In this document: positions 25,771 to 38,138 of the stretch, in pieces | Numbering within the stretch: the stretch's first letter is position 1 | How the letters are laid out: each line of letters begins with the position of its first letter | From: Marasmius tenuissimus | Taxonomy: Eukaryota; Basidiomycota; Agaricomycetes; Agaricales; Marasmiaceae | DNA: 64,000 nt | Direction of reading: 5' to 3' | Assembly (NCBI GenBank): GCA_029532415.1 | Contig: JAQOTA010000060.1 | Location: forward strand, 2,480,001-2,544,000 | The notes under the pieces: generated by a model | What the model saw: only the letters and a program-made list of their open reading frames with translations | Databases searched by the model: none | Told to the model about the DNA's origin: nothing | Translations under genes and position numbers: made by a program

Positions 25771-28687
25771 TTACAAGGCTTGGAAAAATACTGCGGTGTA
25801 CGCAGGAACCGTAACATAACTGAACGAGTTGAGGGATTGAGTAGTCTAAAAAGATTTCGGAATATTTTAGCGTTTTCGAAGAGTCATTGCACTCGACAAC
25901 ATACCTGGTATTTCGCGGCGCCGGCGGATCCACCAAAGTGACGAATGAAGTACTTCCCTGTGGGTAAGCCAGTCAAGTTGAGTGAGACAGGCTTCGTGTC
26001 CTTGTTGACAACGACGAGGGTGGGCTTGGATCGACCGTCTGTTCCGGCATAAACACCAAGGACATCAGGGTTAAAGCCAGTAACCGTGGCTTTGGCACTT
26101 AGGCTACCAAACGCATTTCCGGCTCTGCAGTAAACGTGATCAGCTCCCCCATCGAATCAGAGTATATTCGAGTGTACGAACCCATTGTAGAGCCAGTAAG
26201 CCAGTGCCACAGGCGATGTGGCCCCTGCACCCGACCAGTATGTGGCAGCGTCAACGCCGTACTTCCCGAAGATACCTAGAGAATCGGCAGTGACGAGGCC
26301 ACCGGTAACATCACCGTCTGGGGCAGAAGCCGACCACTCGCTGATGGAGAGCTTAGTCCCGGGATAGTTCTGCGCGATGAGCGCTTGCATTCTTGGTATG
26401 AGCTGGACTTTCGTCGGGTTCGGCTGATGGTTCTGGGGCGTATCCGTTCCAATATATGACTCATCGACATAGGTGGGGTCCCACCATGACCTGGTCATCC
26501 TCAGACGCTTGGCCTTTGCAGCAGCGTCGTTGGCGCTGGTGTCAGGTGCGAAATAGTAGTGGATGTCCAAGAAGTCCAGGTACCGTTTTCCAGCCGTCTT
26601 GTCGTGGCTAGCCATCTGGGCAAGGAACCAGGGGAGGAAATCAGTGTTGTTATGGGCGGCATTGTCGGTATAGCCGATGGTACTGGTCCAATCTTTTGCG
26701 ACAGATGTTGGTATCAGGATAGTACGAACGTGAACATGTACTCACAGAACCACCAAGCACACGTCGACGGTGCCGCGATGAGGGCGTTCGGCAAGGCTTG
26801 CTTTGCAATGACTGAGTAGTTCGTCACTCGGGCGAGTTCTTCATCGAAACCTATGGGCCTAAGCGATGGGAAAACTGTAAGGGCTCCGATCGTCAGGCAG
26901 GAAGCAAGCACTCACTGAGAATGCATATCTTGATGCGTGCTACTCGCGATCTCGATTTCATTATCGATGTGAACAATAGTGGGCTTGTTCTTCAGGCCGG
27001 TGAGCCACTGCTTAGCCAAGGCGGTGTTCCATGGGGTGTAGACCTTGGCCGGGTCTGGAGGGGTGACCCATCCTGACCCATCAGCCAATTGCCCATTACC
27101 AGCGTCAGACTTGTATGGGTCATACGCCGCCTGATCTAGGAACAAGGCGAGTAAGTTCTCTAGGTTGATTCACTCAGCTATTGCTGTACTTACTCGGGTA
27201 CTGAGTCTTCGGGTACGAATAGGAAGAGTTGTCCTTCGCCACCCAGTCCAATCTGTAAGGTAAGGATGCCATCAGTAGGGCTTCAAATGACCCCGAGAGG
27301 TAACGCACGCTGGAATCGTAAGGAGAGTATCAGAACCAGCACCCTTGACCCATCCAACCCAAGCGTCCGCATTCCCGTTATCGCTATTGCGGTTCTCAAA
27401 GTACCAGTCATTCCCGGCATTGGTGACATCGAGGAACGGGTTGTAGGGAGTCACAGCGTTCCCTCCCCATCTAGCTGCCTTGATACCGAGACTCTTGATG
27501 TAAGAGGCATATGCAGGCCAGTTCATGCCATAGATACGAGGTGAAATAGCCCGTGTTGATGCCGAAGACTGATCAATCCTAAGGGAACACCATGAATTGG
27601 AAATTCGAAGGCGAAAGGACGAGACTTACTTTGTTGCGAGAGCTGAAGGAAGGGTGTAGCTGAATGACGAGTTCCCAGCCGTGATTGCAAGAGTTCCAGA
27701 TGCAAGAGCAGTGTTGAGAACGAGATATGCTATCGCCTTGGAAGGGGTGTCCGGTGGGGTGTATGTGGTACTGCTGCTGACGGTCACAGCCTATCAATGA
27801 AACAGATGTAAGCCTCTGGCGAAGAACTCTCTTTTGAGAATCTGACCTTGCCGTTCAAGGTAACTTTCACTGTCTTGAGGTCTACCGTTCCTTTGGTTGT
27901 CACTGCGATGATGTTGTTTCCGAGAGGTTCAGCACTAAGGAACTCGGGTTTGACTACTATTTCCTGTTAGAACGTCACTCATGAGAGGCCAACTTTGTGT
28001 GAGGGAAAGATACGTACTGAGACAAGTTGGATGTTGTCAAGATTGTACTTACATCACAGAAATGAGATTCAAACTACGGAGACGATCATTACGGACTTAC
28101 TTTAGCGCCGGATCCACCCGCTTGGAAAGTGATTCGGTTGTACTGGCCGCTACCCTACAAGATAGTTAGGGTGAGATCGGATGGGCAAGTGCAGATACCC
28201 ACGATTGTACCTCCGTTAGGTGGGAGGCTATTGAAGTCCAGAAGATAGGTCGTGAAGCTACTCGCAGACGGTGTGAGTCCGAACGCCGATAGTGGAATAG
28301 TAGGCGAGTTCGTATCGGTTGCCGTGTCCGTCAGGTAGATGCTAACATCAGGATTGTCACCCTGCGATGATTGGACTGTAAGTTTATGAAAGCAGGGCGA
28401 ACAGAAAACCGTACCGCTAGATCAAACTTGAGTCCAGCGAACTTGCCAGCAAAAATGGACGTGTCGTAGAGGGATAGTGCAGAATATGCGTCCGAAGTAA
28501 CCGAAATGGAGGTGGTGCCCACTTTGACGTCCGTGGCCGTGTAGGAGATAGTTGAACCCCAGCTCCAGTCTTGCCATGTCGAGCTCAGAGCGTTGTCAAT
28601 GAAGACATCCTCATCCGCGAACACATGGCCTATGAGTAGAGCCGAGCAGACGAAGGAAAAAAGCTGCACTGCGCGGAAAGCAACCAT
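25771..28687 (-). CDS. Secreted glycoside hydrolase family 44 (endoglucanase/xyloglucanase)
   Basis: A secreted enzyme of roughly 700-740 residues in about twelve exons. Start at 28687 gives a signal peptide (MVAFRAVQLFSFVCSALLIGHVFA). The first about 200 residues form a beta-sandwich-like carbohydrate-binding region (FIDNALSSTWQDWSWGS, AGLKFDLA, GGSGAKYNLDNIQL). The GH44 domain follows: YGMNWPAYASYIKSLGIKAARWGG, DWYFENRN, then the catalytic acid in IDNEIEIASSTHQDMHP and the nucleophile Glu in LSISEW. LDIHYYF and AATYWSG lie between and after them. A C-terminal beta domain ends FFQAL. GH44 enzymes cut beta-1,4-glucans and xyloglucan. Same strand as SLT paralog A. A TATA-like CATAAATA lies about 65 bases upstream. 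Confidence 0.88.
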
Positions 28688-29451
28688 GGCCTATCGAGGC
28701 AGAGCGGACACTTGGCAGTTGCGAGGAACACACCTATCGAGGTAAGCGCATATTTATGCATCCCCAGAGATAGTGTGAGTGACTGTGCCGGATCGCATGT
28801 GGTAGCACGAGCAGGTGAAAGTCCACCCCCCGAGATTTTGCCTGCGGAAAGAGACTTGCTGCAAAAGATGCTTTGAAAGACCGAGATTTAAGCCGTGGCC
28901 TTCTATGTATGTACGTCGCGGTGAATGAGCCTGACAGTCTCGATCAATGATCTACAAGTAATCATGGTGGTAATGGCGGCGAGCGAACGATAGCGTGCAC
29001 GAATGTTGTCTCACTGGCGCCTCTCCTTCATTGGTTTGGTGGTACAACCATTGAAGCTGCGGGTAAATCGAGTTCGCGACGAAGCAAGAGACCTTCAATT
29101 GAACCGGAAGATACACAGACGATCAACTCCAAGGTTGATGAAGCGGGTGAACGTCGAAATTCTCGGCACTTGTTCGCTGTAACTATATCTGTAACAAGTA
29201 ATTTCCCAGTCGGTGGACGGTGCTTACGCTATAATTGGCCCCTCTTGCGGTAATAAGGGACCATCACGAATATAATGAATGAAGTATGGATGGGTAAAAA
29301 GTCCGTGGATGGAGGTAGAGAAGGACGGCTTAGCGATGTTTTCTGGGGCGAGGGACCGGGTCTGGATCGAATGGCGACTTGGGCAGGGCTTTAAAGAACA
29401 CAATAGGCAGTACTTACTACAGTCGGGCCACGATGCAACGTTAGATGCATC
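28688..29451. other. Spacer: GH44 promoter and ORC1 3' flank
   Basis: About 760 bases without a gene. Both neighbours run on the minus strand. A TATA-like element sits near 28750. Nothing else recognised. Confidence 0.5.
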
Positions 29452-32409
29452 TTAAGCACTCAAGATTTTCTTCCATACTTCGCCCCCAGCGTCACTCAAG
29501 ACTCGTTCTATCTCGGACTGCTCTAGATTCAGTACCACCTTTCTTTCTCCTTCAGCCTTCCTCATCGCAAGTGCCCCATCCTCAAGGAGTATCGCCCGAG
29601 AGCTGACAAGCGACTGCAACACCATGTCTAGCTCGCTCGAAGTGGGTTTTCGTCTAGGATCGTCATCCGAAGTGAGCGTGACGATATAGATGAGGTGCTG
29701 GTAGTAAACCTGATACGAGTCGGATCAAGACAAAACGTAAAAGTGCAAAATGTTAACGACTCACATCGTCCAGTTTGATCTCTTCGACCCCTTCCCGCTT
29801 GATGCATTTGATAAGAGAGGCGAGCATTATCCGCTCGTGCAGACTGCATTCTTTGAGATAAGCAGCAGTCGGGCTGTTCTGCATCATCTTTACGACCTGT
29901 GTGATATCGTCCGCTCGCGCCGTTCCTCCATGTTCACGAACCAATTCTACTGCCCGCCTACATCGAACAATTAAACCGTTGGGTAAGCACGCATATATCT
30001 AACGACAACCACATACCTGCAGATGTCCAACACTCTTCTGCAGTCACCTGTGATCCCGCTCACTTTCATGGCTGCGAGCTTGATCGCGTCCATTTTGAGA
30101 ACCTCCTTGGAATGTTTACTAGGAAGGCTTTCTGAGGCCGTCTTCAAACGAGTCTGAACGATCTCTTCAAGTTGCTCCCTCGAATAAGGCTGGAAGTTTA
30201 TCCGTTTCATGCCTATGCATTCCTCAGCGACCCTCCTTCCCGAAATGACAAGGAGACTCACCCAACCGACTGCGCACCCGCCCGGTCATAACGCGTTCAG
30301 GCAGGTCGTGCGTGTTGGCCACCGCTATTACAATCAGCTTGCTATTGGCAATCGTCGGCCAGTTGAAGAAGTTGTATATGACGTCTTGCTTTGAGGTGAC
30401 GACTTGATCCAGCTCATCCATCAAGACGACACTGAGGCACGTTGAGCGAGAATGAAAACAAATTTTGAGGAGAACATACCAGGAATAATCTCCAGGACCT
30501 CTACCTCTCCCAGCCCCGCCACCAAAGTGCCTAGTAAGAGAACGCAGACTCTCTTTGGCCGTGATCTTCAGGTGTCCCTCTTTCGCCACATCGTGTCTAG
30601 ATACCGCTTCCCAAAGCATAGTATACGCTGTTGTCGGGTCAGGAATCTTCAGGCCGTTGATTTCGCAGTACGTGAAGGGGTTCGTTTCCTGGGCGAAATG
30701 TCAGGGCTTGAGATACATCGAACGCGACGAATTTCCTTACATTGTCCTGAGCCATACGCTGGAGTTCCCGAATCACTGAGTAAACGGTGGCAGTTTTCCC
30801 CGTGCCCGGAAGGCCTGATATATCTATTTGCAAGGGAGGTCAGCATACGGCTTGTTCCTTATCTTAATGAGAAGGAACTTACAGAGGCAGCCCCCACTTC
30901 CCTCCTCAACCATGTCTCTGATGGTCTGTAGTACTTCATCGTACTCGTCCTCTCGACACGGTAGTACCTTGGGACGGCTACCAACATGCAGGACATGCAT
31001 AGCGCGAAGCCAGGGATCCGGGGGAAGAGCTTTCAAGGTCTTATCTGGAGCGTTGTATGTGGCTTGTAGTCGTACAGCCTTGAGTTTGCTGGGGGAAGCC
31101 GACTTTTGTCTCCGTCGAATAGCAGCTTTGGAATGAGGCGTTGGTGCAACCACCTGCCGTCCGCGTGATTTCTTTGGTGTTGAATATATGGAGACTCCCC
31201 GCTTGCGCTTTCGTGGGGTACGAGGAACTCTTTCGTCCTCGTCGTCAACCACTTCTGGTTCTTCTTCGAACAGATCTTCTTCTGGTACCTCCTCCTCGGG
31301 TTCTTGGTCGCTCTCTTCCTCCTCTTGATTCTCCCCAGTCTGATACTCCTCCCCACTCGACGGATCACTTTCCGGCTCCTCCTCTTTGACCACATGCTTC
31401 GTCTTCAACTTCTTACGCGACTGCTGCGCTTTGGGTTTCGATTTCCCAGTGTCCTTAGAGACCTGCCCAAGATCGATATCCCAGAATTTGCAAGCTTTCT
31501 CCATAGTCCAGTCGCCAGCGTCGCGAGCCTCATACTTCCTGGTTGCAGTCAGGTGATGGATGTCCCAGGAGAAGGAGTAAAAGAGACCCTTCTTAGAGTC
31601 CAGTACCAGTCTGCACTGCAACGATTCCTCGCTGCCAGAGGCGTGTTCTAAGTCCTCGTCCTCGTCCTCTTCGTCGATTCGGTCTAAAGTCCGAGACCCC
31701 TTTTTAGATGGAGATTTAGGGACATCGTCCTTTTTCCCTTCGCGGATTTTACATGGACCCAAGATAACGAGGGGATCCAGCACATCACTTCCTGCTAGCG
31801 AGTAGTAAACTTCGTCCTATGCAGCAAGATGTATATGTTAGTAGTTCAGCATGAAGCAAGCAAAACTCGTACCTGATGATAGTTCCGCTTTGCACGAAAC
31901 GTGGGCAACTCGGTAGGTCTGACAAACCAGTGAATCAGCACCTTCATCTTCGACATGTCCTCTGGGCCTTCGAAATCCGTCTCCCACATATCCATTATAA
32001 CTGCCACATTGGGAACCTTCTTCGCCATATGCATATAGTTGAAGGTCTCCACAAGCACCGTGTCGCCAATTTTATAAGTCATCGTGTCGTCCACGTCCCT
32101 TACTTTCCCCTTTCCTTTCGCCTTGCCCTTGCTCGTCCTTCTCCCCATAGCGGACATGGGATTGCTGATTTCGATTTGGTTGTAAAACCGCGTTATATGT
32201 TGATGTTCGCTTTCTCGTCCCTCATCTTCCTCCATCTGTTCTCTCCACCTCTCGAATTCGCTCCCAAACAAATCGAATTCTGGGTCGGTGCGTCGAGTGT
32301 GCACCGCTTCAGATACCCACGTCGCCTTCTTCCCTCTGTTAACCTTGCTAGGTGATGTTACAATAGGCTGCCCTCTTTTTGAACGCCGGGGAGTCGTTGG
32401 TACGGCCAT
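29452..32409 (-). CDS. ORC1: Origin recognition complex subunit 1
   Basis: The largest ORC subunit; it binds origins and chromatin and is the ATPase that helps Cdc6 load MCM. The chosen start at 32409 (MAVPTTPRRSKRG) has a basic N-terminus; an upstream in-frame ATG at 32553 is possible. A BAH domain follows (YKIGDTVLVETFN, MDMWE, WFVRPTELP, and CRLVLDSKKGLFYSF). A long acidic linker (E/D runs) and a basic stretch lead to the AAA+ module: Walker A GLPGTGKT, Walker B VVLMDELDQ, sensor 1 VIAVANTHDLPER, RVRSRLG and sensor 2 GDCRRVLDICRRA. A winged-helix C-terminus ends KKILSA at 29452. About eight introns, mostly in the C-terminal half. Confidence 0.94.
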
Positions 32410-34644
32410 TATGAACGGTCGCGGGAGTTTGGTTGAAATTCCAGATGGTTGTGGTGGTAGGACAAGGGAGATTGTCACTCTGTCACAATGAGGCATGACT
32501 GGTGACAGACGCGACGCGACGCCTCGCGTGGCTTTCATGCCACTGTGGCTCATGGATGCAGAACCTCAATTTATTTTCCATCGAATGCAACAAAAAATAT
32601 AATGATACGTTGACTAAGTACAAATATGAGGGAAGTCCCATCCGCGATGATCGACTTGAACCACCAATTTGCTCGACTTGCTAAAAGTCCGATCTAGCTG
32701 TTTCGAACGCGTTTTCAAGAAGGGTGATGGTGGACTATCGGGGCACTTCCCTTGAAGGACTCAAGCTGACTCAGCATCCTTCATAATCCCTCATGCACAT
32801 GGAGTGAGCCCTGGCTGACCGAAGTAGTATTGTCTTGAGTTCGATTTGCATGAGGATGCGACGCGATTTGAGACTCGACAGCTGGTCTTGCTATCAGGTC
32901 CACAACAATGCTAAGGACACGATACTGAGCTGGTACGAATGTCTCTTGCAGAATACGCCAGCGACATGAATATTTCATTTCACGATCCCACAACGCAGAA
33001 TTCGTCAAATGTCCTGGTCACGTACCTGTCGCTGTTTCCGCAAGGTCAACAAACCATCCTTCAGAGGGTATGTACAACGAATTGTCGCGCAGGCCAATTC
33101 CAAGCATATCTCCTCCCTTAAGTCCTAATCGCCCTGTAGCTCTCTTCAATCCGGGCCAGGCGCGAATTGATCGTTTTTTGGAGGCCTAGTTCGATTATCA
33201 CGGTCAGAACAACCCGTTACGAACTTGTGTAAAAAGTCTAGTGAAAGAGGATCTTTCGCGAGCCACCATTTTTAACAGTACCAGCAAGACAGTCAACACG
33301 ACTGGAGCGAGACTACCAAATTTCGCGTGGATAGAGGGAAGAGAAGGAAATGGACGCGTCAGAACCTCGGCCCCGCAGACGGCGTTGGCGGGTGTCGCGT
33401 TCGCTAATCTGCCTTTGGGAAACTAAGACGCTGTCCCAGTCGACTGTCGATGACAACGTCAGCGTCAACCCTTCCAAATGAAGCCATCTCGAATCAATCT
33501 CCGACATCACCTTCGAGCTCTCAAGCTAGTGAGCCACTCGATGAGTAGCTGAGAGCTGGATCGGAATTTCGTGATCCGCAGTACCGGGGGCTACCTGGAC
33601 CGGCCCTTTCACTACACCCTGCGAAGTCTTGGCAACCTCATCAACAGAGACAACCGCTTTCGGAACGTAAAGACCTGAGGCCAACAACAATGGCGGCACC
33701 GGCGTAAGTGAGACTGTGATACACCCTGCCAATGTGCGTGCATTCCACGATCCACCCCTCGCCCGCTCGGGACCGTCGCCATTGAACTATACATGCGAAA
33801 GCGGACCCGATGTGCAATGGATACAGTCGGCTCAGAGAGAGCGAGAAATCAATCAATCAAACACTATGTCTCATTAGCGCAGAAATGGCAACAGAACAGA
33901 TCCAAGAAAACACAGCACCTCTGACAGCAAGTGGCACACTGTTCGCAATGATACCCCAATCCTAAAGTAGACTGCTGTAGGCTTCGCTCCAGCTGTCCCT
34001 TCTTCTCCCCCTTCGATCCCTTCTGACAGCAAGTGGGTCATTACCCCAACCCCCGAATTAGACTGCTGTAGGTCCGTAGGCCGCCCCTTCTCCCTTCGTT
34101 CCTAAGGCTACGCCCGGACAGTAGCAGTCAACATTGCGCCGACAGGCGCAATGTAGAGGAAGGGCCGTATTCGAGGGATTCGAGTTCGAGTTTGAGTTAA
34201 GAGGGGAAAGTAGGGCATATAACAACAGTCGACATTTTCGAAGAGGTAGACACAAAATCATAACCACGAGAACTATACAACCTATAATCAGCAGCGGTAA
34301 GTAACAGAACATACATATTGAAAAAGCGAGGATGGGCATAGGTATGTTTCCTGGCCGTGAGGTTGTCTTCTGTTTGAGGAAGCCTCCAAAACGCCAGATT
34401 GTCTGCATCTGCAGGAAGAGATGAATGTGACCACGATTTCCAGTAATCGTCATACGCAAAGGAAGTCGTAGGGACAGTTAAACAGGTTTTCGACAAAAAG
34501 TATTGACAGAGTTCATAATAGATAGAAATATGGCGGAAATGTGGATCTGGCGGTGGCACGAGAGAACAAGAGGGGGGGAGGATGTGCGCGAGCGCGGCAC
34601 AATCCAACATTGAGCCAGAAGAGGAGAAAAAAATCGACAAGAAA
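32410..34644. other. Long spacer with no supported gene
   Basis: Over 2 kb between the ORC1 start and the duplicated 3' region of the cyclin gene. Short frames only. The minus-strand frame at 34197-34838 is rich in Phe, Leu, Ser and Tyr and lies in the 3' flank of the cyclin gene, so I treat it as noise. Two imperfect copies of a ~100-base sequence lie at 33921-34110. Confidence 0.5.
33921..34110. repeat. Imperfect tandem repeat, unit about 102 bases
   Basis: The second unit begins at 34023. Both start with ctgacagcaagtgg, share a block around 'accccaa' and 'agactgctgtagg', and then drift into pyrimidine-rich sequence. The second copy is shorter in the middle. Origin unknown. Confidence 0.6.
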
Positions 34645-35240
34645 GAGAGAAAGAGGTTCCAGGGGTTTATGTTGATATTTGTCTTGTATACAGTAGTCGT
34701 AACAAAAAAGAGATAGAGAAAGAGACGATAGAAAACAAGAAAATGGGAAAGAGGATGATAATGCATCAGATCTCGGTGAAAGAGACTGACACCCTTGAGC
34801 GCCCTTGGCTTTCCAATCGGACATCCAAGGCTACTCAAAAGTGTCAGTGTCGCCTCCAGTCAAATAACCATCGTCCCAACCGGTGCTATACCCGTACTCC
34901 AACCATTGTAACCATCGAGATACGAAGTTTGATGCTCTAAATGAGAGAAAGAGGTTCCAGGGGTTTATGTTGATATTTGTCTTGTATACAGTAGTCGTAA
35001 CAAAAAAGAGATAGAGAAAGAGACGATAGAAAACAAGAAAATGGGAAAGAGGATGATAATGCATCAGATCTCGGTGAAAGAGACTGACACCCTTGAGCGC
35101 CCTTGGCTTTCCAATCGGACATCCAAGGCTACTCAAAAGTGTCAGTGTCGCCTCCAGTCAAATAACCATCGTCCCAACCGGTGCTATACCCGTACTCCAA
35201 CCATTGTAACCATCGAGATACGAAGTTTGATGCTCTAAAT
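34645..35240. repeat. Exact 298-base tandem duplication
   Basis: Units are 34645-34942 and 34943-35240. I compared them base by base and found no difference; translated frames in both copies are identical and 298 bases apart. The right-hand unit contains the last 27 codons and stop of the cyclin gene plus its 3' flank; the left-hand unit is a duplicate of that in the downstream spacer. There are no target-site duplications or inverted repeats at the edges, so it is not a transposon. It is either a very recent tandem duplication or an assembly artefact. Confidence 0.9.
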
Positions 35241-37525
35241 TCAGGAGCGAACCCACATGGGTACCAGGAATGACCAAGTTGAAATCGGCGGTACCGCCAA
35301 TTGTACAACTTCCAGCAGGAAGAGACGCGTTCGTCCACGAAGCAGGCCCACAACCAGCGGTACTGTTGCTCGTACCCCCGCATCCGCCCATGAAGGCTGA
35401 GGGGTTAAACGACCCAACCGAGCCAAACGATCCAGTCATACTGCCATCCTCAAACGAAGAGAAGGCTGACATCTGAATCGTTCGATCTCCACTCTCTAAA
35501 GAAGATTCGGTCGTTGAGGGGGAGTAACTAAGTCCGGGAGTTGGTGGGTATGGACTCGTAGAAGAGTTCATGGGAACTGCGGTGCTACTGTGGTTCGTGG
35601 AAGTGGATGCCTGCCGACAAAGACAAGGGGATGTAAAACATTGAGATGACGGCGATCCAGGGGGGAATACCACAGAGAGTGCGCGGCGCAGGTTTCGAGT
35701 CAAACGAGATGCGGACCAGGGGAGGGAGAGAAAAAAACAAAACAACCAATCAGAACGCGCTCATTCCAAATACATCCGAATGTAAACAGATCACAACGAA
35801 CAAACAACTCACCTCGTGCTCAGGTCTGGATCCGTCCGTCTCAAGCGAATACATCTCTTGGTCAACTTGTTCAGCGTGCAGCTGTCCTTGGTTGTTGATG
35901 ATCCATTGTGTGACAACGTTGTTGCTTCGAACTCTGGAGGTCATATATTGACTGGCCGAAGACGATGGGGCAGGCGAAGAGGACGAGAACGCTTCCGCCG
36001 GAAGCGTCGACGCTCTGCGTAAGCCCGACCCAGCCCTCCTGATGAGGGGTCTGGCCATGACAGGACTGTTCTTCGATATGACAGGACTGGCCTTTTGGTC
36101 AGCAGGAGACATGTCGCTGACAAGGAAGGGATTCCTTTCCGATGCCGTCGAGCGAAGATTTCCCTCGCTTTGGCACCGGGCAACAGGCCTGGTGCTACCA
36201 CAAGCCGAACCAGAAGCGGGAGTGCCAACTGCCTGGCTCGACAAGGGGGTCGAGCTGGAAGAGGGCGAAGAACAGGCAGGTGTCTTTCCGACCCAGAGTC
36301 TCCATTCGAGAGCGTCGCCCAGTGCACGCTCACAACGACCAATCTCGCGAGGCGGCAGCCCGGAGAGTTTGGCCCAAGCGCGGTTTGAATAGCACTTGTC
36401 CTGGGTGAATTTAGATGCAAGGATGAGCGAAGCGAGAAATGCCCTTCGTGGGCAGAGGAGAGGGGATGGAAGGGGTGGTAACGGCGCCAATGGCGAACTC
36501 GCACCTTTCGACTTCTTGAGCCCATCATCCCCGACCACTGACTGAGGGACTACATTTCCGAGCCCATATGCGACGGCGTTCGTCGGAGCATCCGCGCAGT
36601 CAATGTCGGAGTCGGAGTCAGAAACCTTGACGGTGTCCATATCGTCTCCAGCGTCATTTACAACAAGGGTAGGTACTTCGGAGCCACAGCTGGAACCATC
36701 GGTCGATAGACTCTCTAGCTCGAGCTCGGCTTCCGTGGCCATGGTGATTCGACTATCCAACTCCAGTTCTCCCTTGTAGCCTTCTCCAGACTTTTCCTGG
36801 CGGAGAAGCTCTGGTATTTTTGGCCGGATGGCTTCGAGGTAGCAAAGCGCCGTTTGGAGCACAGTCCCCGAGGTTCGGGAACGTCTGAGGACCTCGTGAA
36901 CGAACCCCCTCACGGGGACGTTGTTCCGAGGATTCAACAAGGTTTCGATAGAGTCGTTGCATTGAATTGATGGTAGTGGGGATGGATGGGTGGTCGGTGA
37001 TATCGGAGATGGTAATTGTGTATTCCTCCGTTGCAAAGACGGAGTGGGATGTGTCGTATTGGAGTGTTGGGTATTGGAATTGTGGGGAGAATTATCAGCG
37101 CCCGGGACCATTGCCCGAGACGAAGTAAGGAAAACCACCGGTATATCTTGCGGAAGCCAAATTTCACCAAGAGACTTTACAGCTTGATCTGGATTGCATG
37201 ACGCTGAGGTTGTGTGGCGCAGTTAGAGGGCTGGTGGTCACGTACCAACAAGGCTTAGAGCATATTTGTTCTTGTCGCGAGATTGTGATGAATCTCGTTG
37301 CTGTGGTTGCTTGGTTCGTTCGGAATCGCATGGAAGGGTGGGAGTAGGGGAAGGAGATGATGATACGGATGAAGTGGGAGTATTGAGATAGGTAGAGGAT
37401 GGGGAACGTGATGTGAGACTGGAGGCTGATGCTGATGTAGGCAGTGAATTGTAGGGCTGCCAACGGACTCGCGTGCGAGTGGCGGGAGGAGCCCTATGGG
37501 CAAGAGAATGAATCGAGGGGTACAT
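35158..37525 (-). CDS. Pho85-partner-type (PCL/Pho80-like) cyclin
   Basis: A cyclin of the fungal Pcl class that would activate a Pho85/CDK5-like kinase. The start at 37525 (MYPSIHSLAHRAPPATRTRVRWQ) opens a Ser/Thr/Pro-rich N-terminus. The cyclin box comes in pieces: YALSLVDQAVKSLGEIW; VRGFVHEVLRRSRTSGTVLQTALCYLEA; then, after an acidic Ser/Asp-rich insert, CPRRAFLASLILASKFTQDK followed by YSNRAWAKLSGLPPREIG and LGDALEWRLWVGK. The long insert inside the box and the last motif resemble Pcl5-like cyclins. After an intron of about 200 bases a Gly/Ser-rich tail ends GIAPVGTMVI at 35158, within the duplicated segment. An alternative frame over the last 35 codons also looks protein-like, so the true C-terminus needs transcript support. 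Confidence 0.8.
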
Positions 37526-37987
37526 ATACGTGGAGAGGTGATTGCGAGCTGAGTTGGGTGCGAAAAAATAAGATAAAAACGAGACGAGTTGGGAGACTTG
37601 GTGATATCGCTACAGAATTCTGGACTTAGTGGCAAATAGGATACTCATCAGAAAAGTTGACAATTTGTTGGGAGGTGAGAATAGAATCAGATTTCGAGAC
37701 GTCAGAAGTGAATTCGAGAGTAGCAGATAGAATCGGGTTGGGCATTCGAGGTATAACTGGGGAGCACATCGTGCCTGTTGAGGGAAAAGTGGTGGAACTA
37801 GCTCAAATTCACTGCTCTAGAGTGAATTCAAACTCAGTTCCTGAGCCGGCGTTGTCTGCGACGACGAGCTCTAGATTTGCTTGGGATAGTTCAAGGCAGA
37901 GAAGAGAGGTTGAAGAGCGATGACTGGAGATATAGAGGGGTGGATGAGAGAGAGACTGACTATAAGGTCAGAGGCTGTACTTGGTCG

Positions 37988-38079
37988 GAGTCACTTTGAG
38001 CGGCAGGAGTCACTCACCGCCAGAGCGGTGTCTGGGGTCCCTGTGACTCACATCGTGACCACGCCATAACCATGAGTCA
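37988..38079. promoter_or_regulatory. Cluster of four bZIP (Gcn4/AP-1 type) sites
   Basis: Core sequences are GAGTCA at 37988-37993 and 38007-38012, TGACTCA at 38044-38050 and TGAGTCA at 38073-38079. The last two are perfect TGASTCA sites, as bound by Gcn4/CpcA. In yeasts, the gene for the cyclin Pcl5 is induced by Gcn4 and Pcl5 in turn drives Gcn4 degradation, so the placement upstream of a Pcl-type cyclin is suggestive. They could equally serve the divergent SLT gene. Confidence 0.5.
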
Positions 38080-38082
38080 AAG

Positions 38083-38138
38083 CACGTGCTAATGCCGTTG
38101 AAAATGCACGTGGGCCACGTGCAGATTCCCACCACGTT
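38083..38138. promoter_or_regulatory. E-box cluster with a 19-base palindrome
   Basis: CACGTG occurs at 38083-38088 (inside the palindrome agcacgtgct), 38107-38112 and 38116-38121. The last two form the perfect 19-base palindrome at 38105-38123 around a central base. A weaker CACGTT lies at 38133-38138. CACGTG is bound by bHLH factors such as Pho4 and Cbf1. Function is inferred. Confidence 0.5.

Noticed and set aside
34197..34838. Minus-strand open frame of 213 codons
   Set aside because: Phe/Leu/Ser/Tyr-rich low-complexity translation of AT-rich 3' flank, partly made of the duplicated segment; no domain or splice support.
35129..35383. Alternative frame for the cyclin C-terminus (acidic, ending DTDTFE)
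   Set aside because: Looks protein-like but no donor with the needed phase was found; kept only as a note in the cyclin entry.
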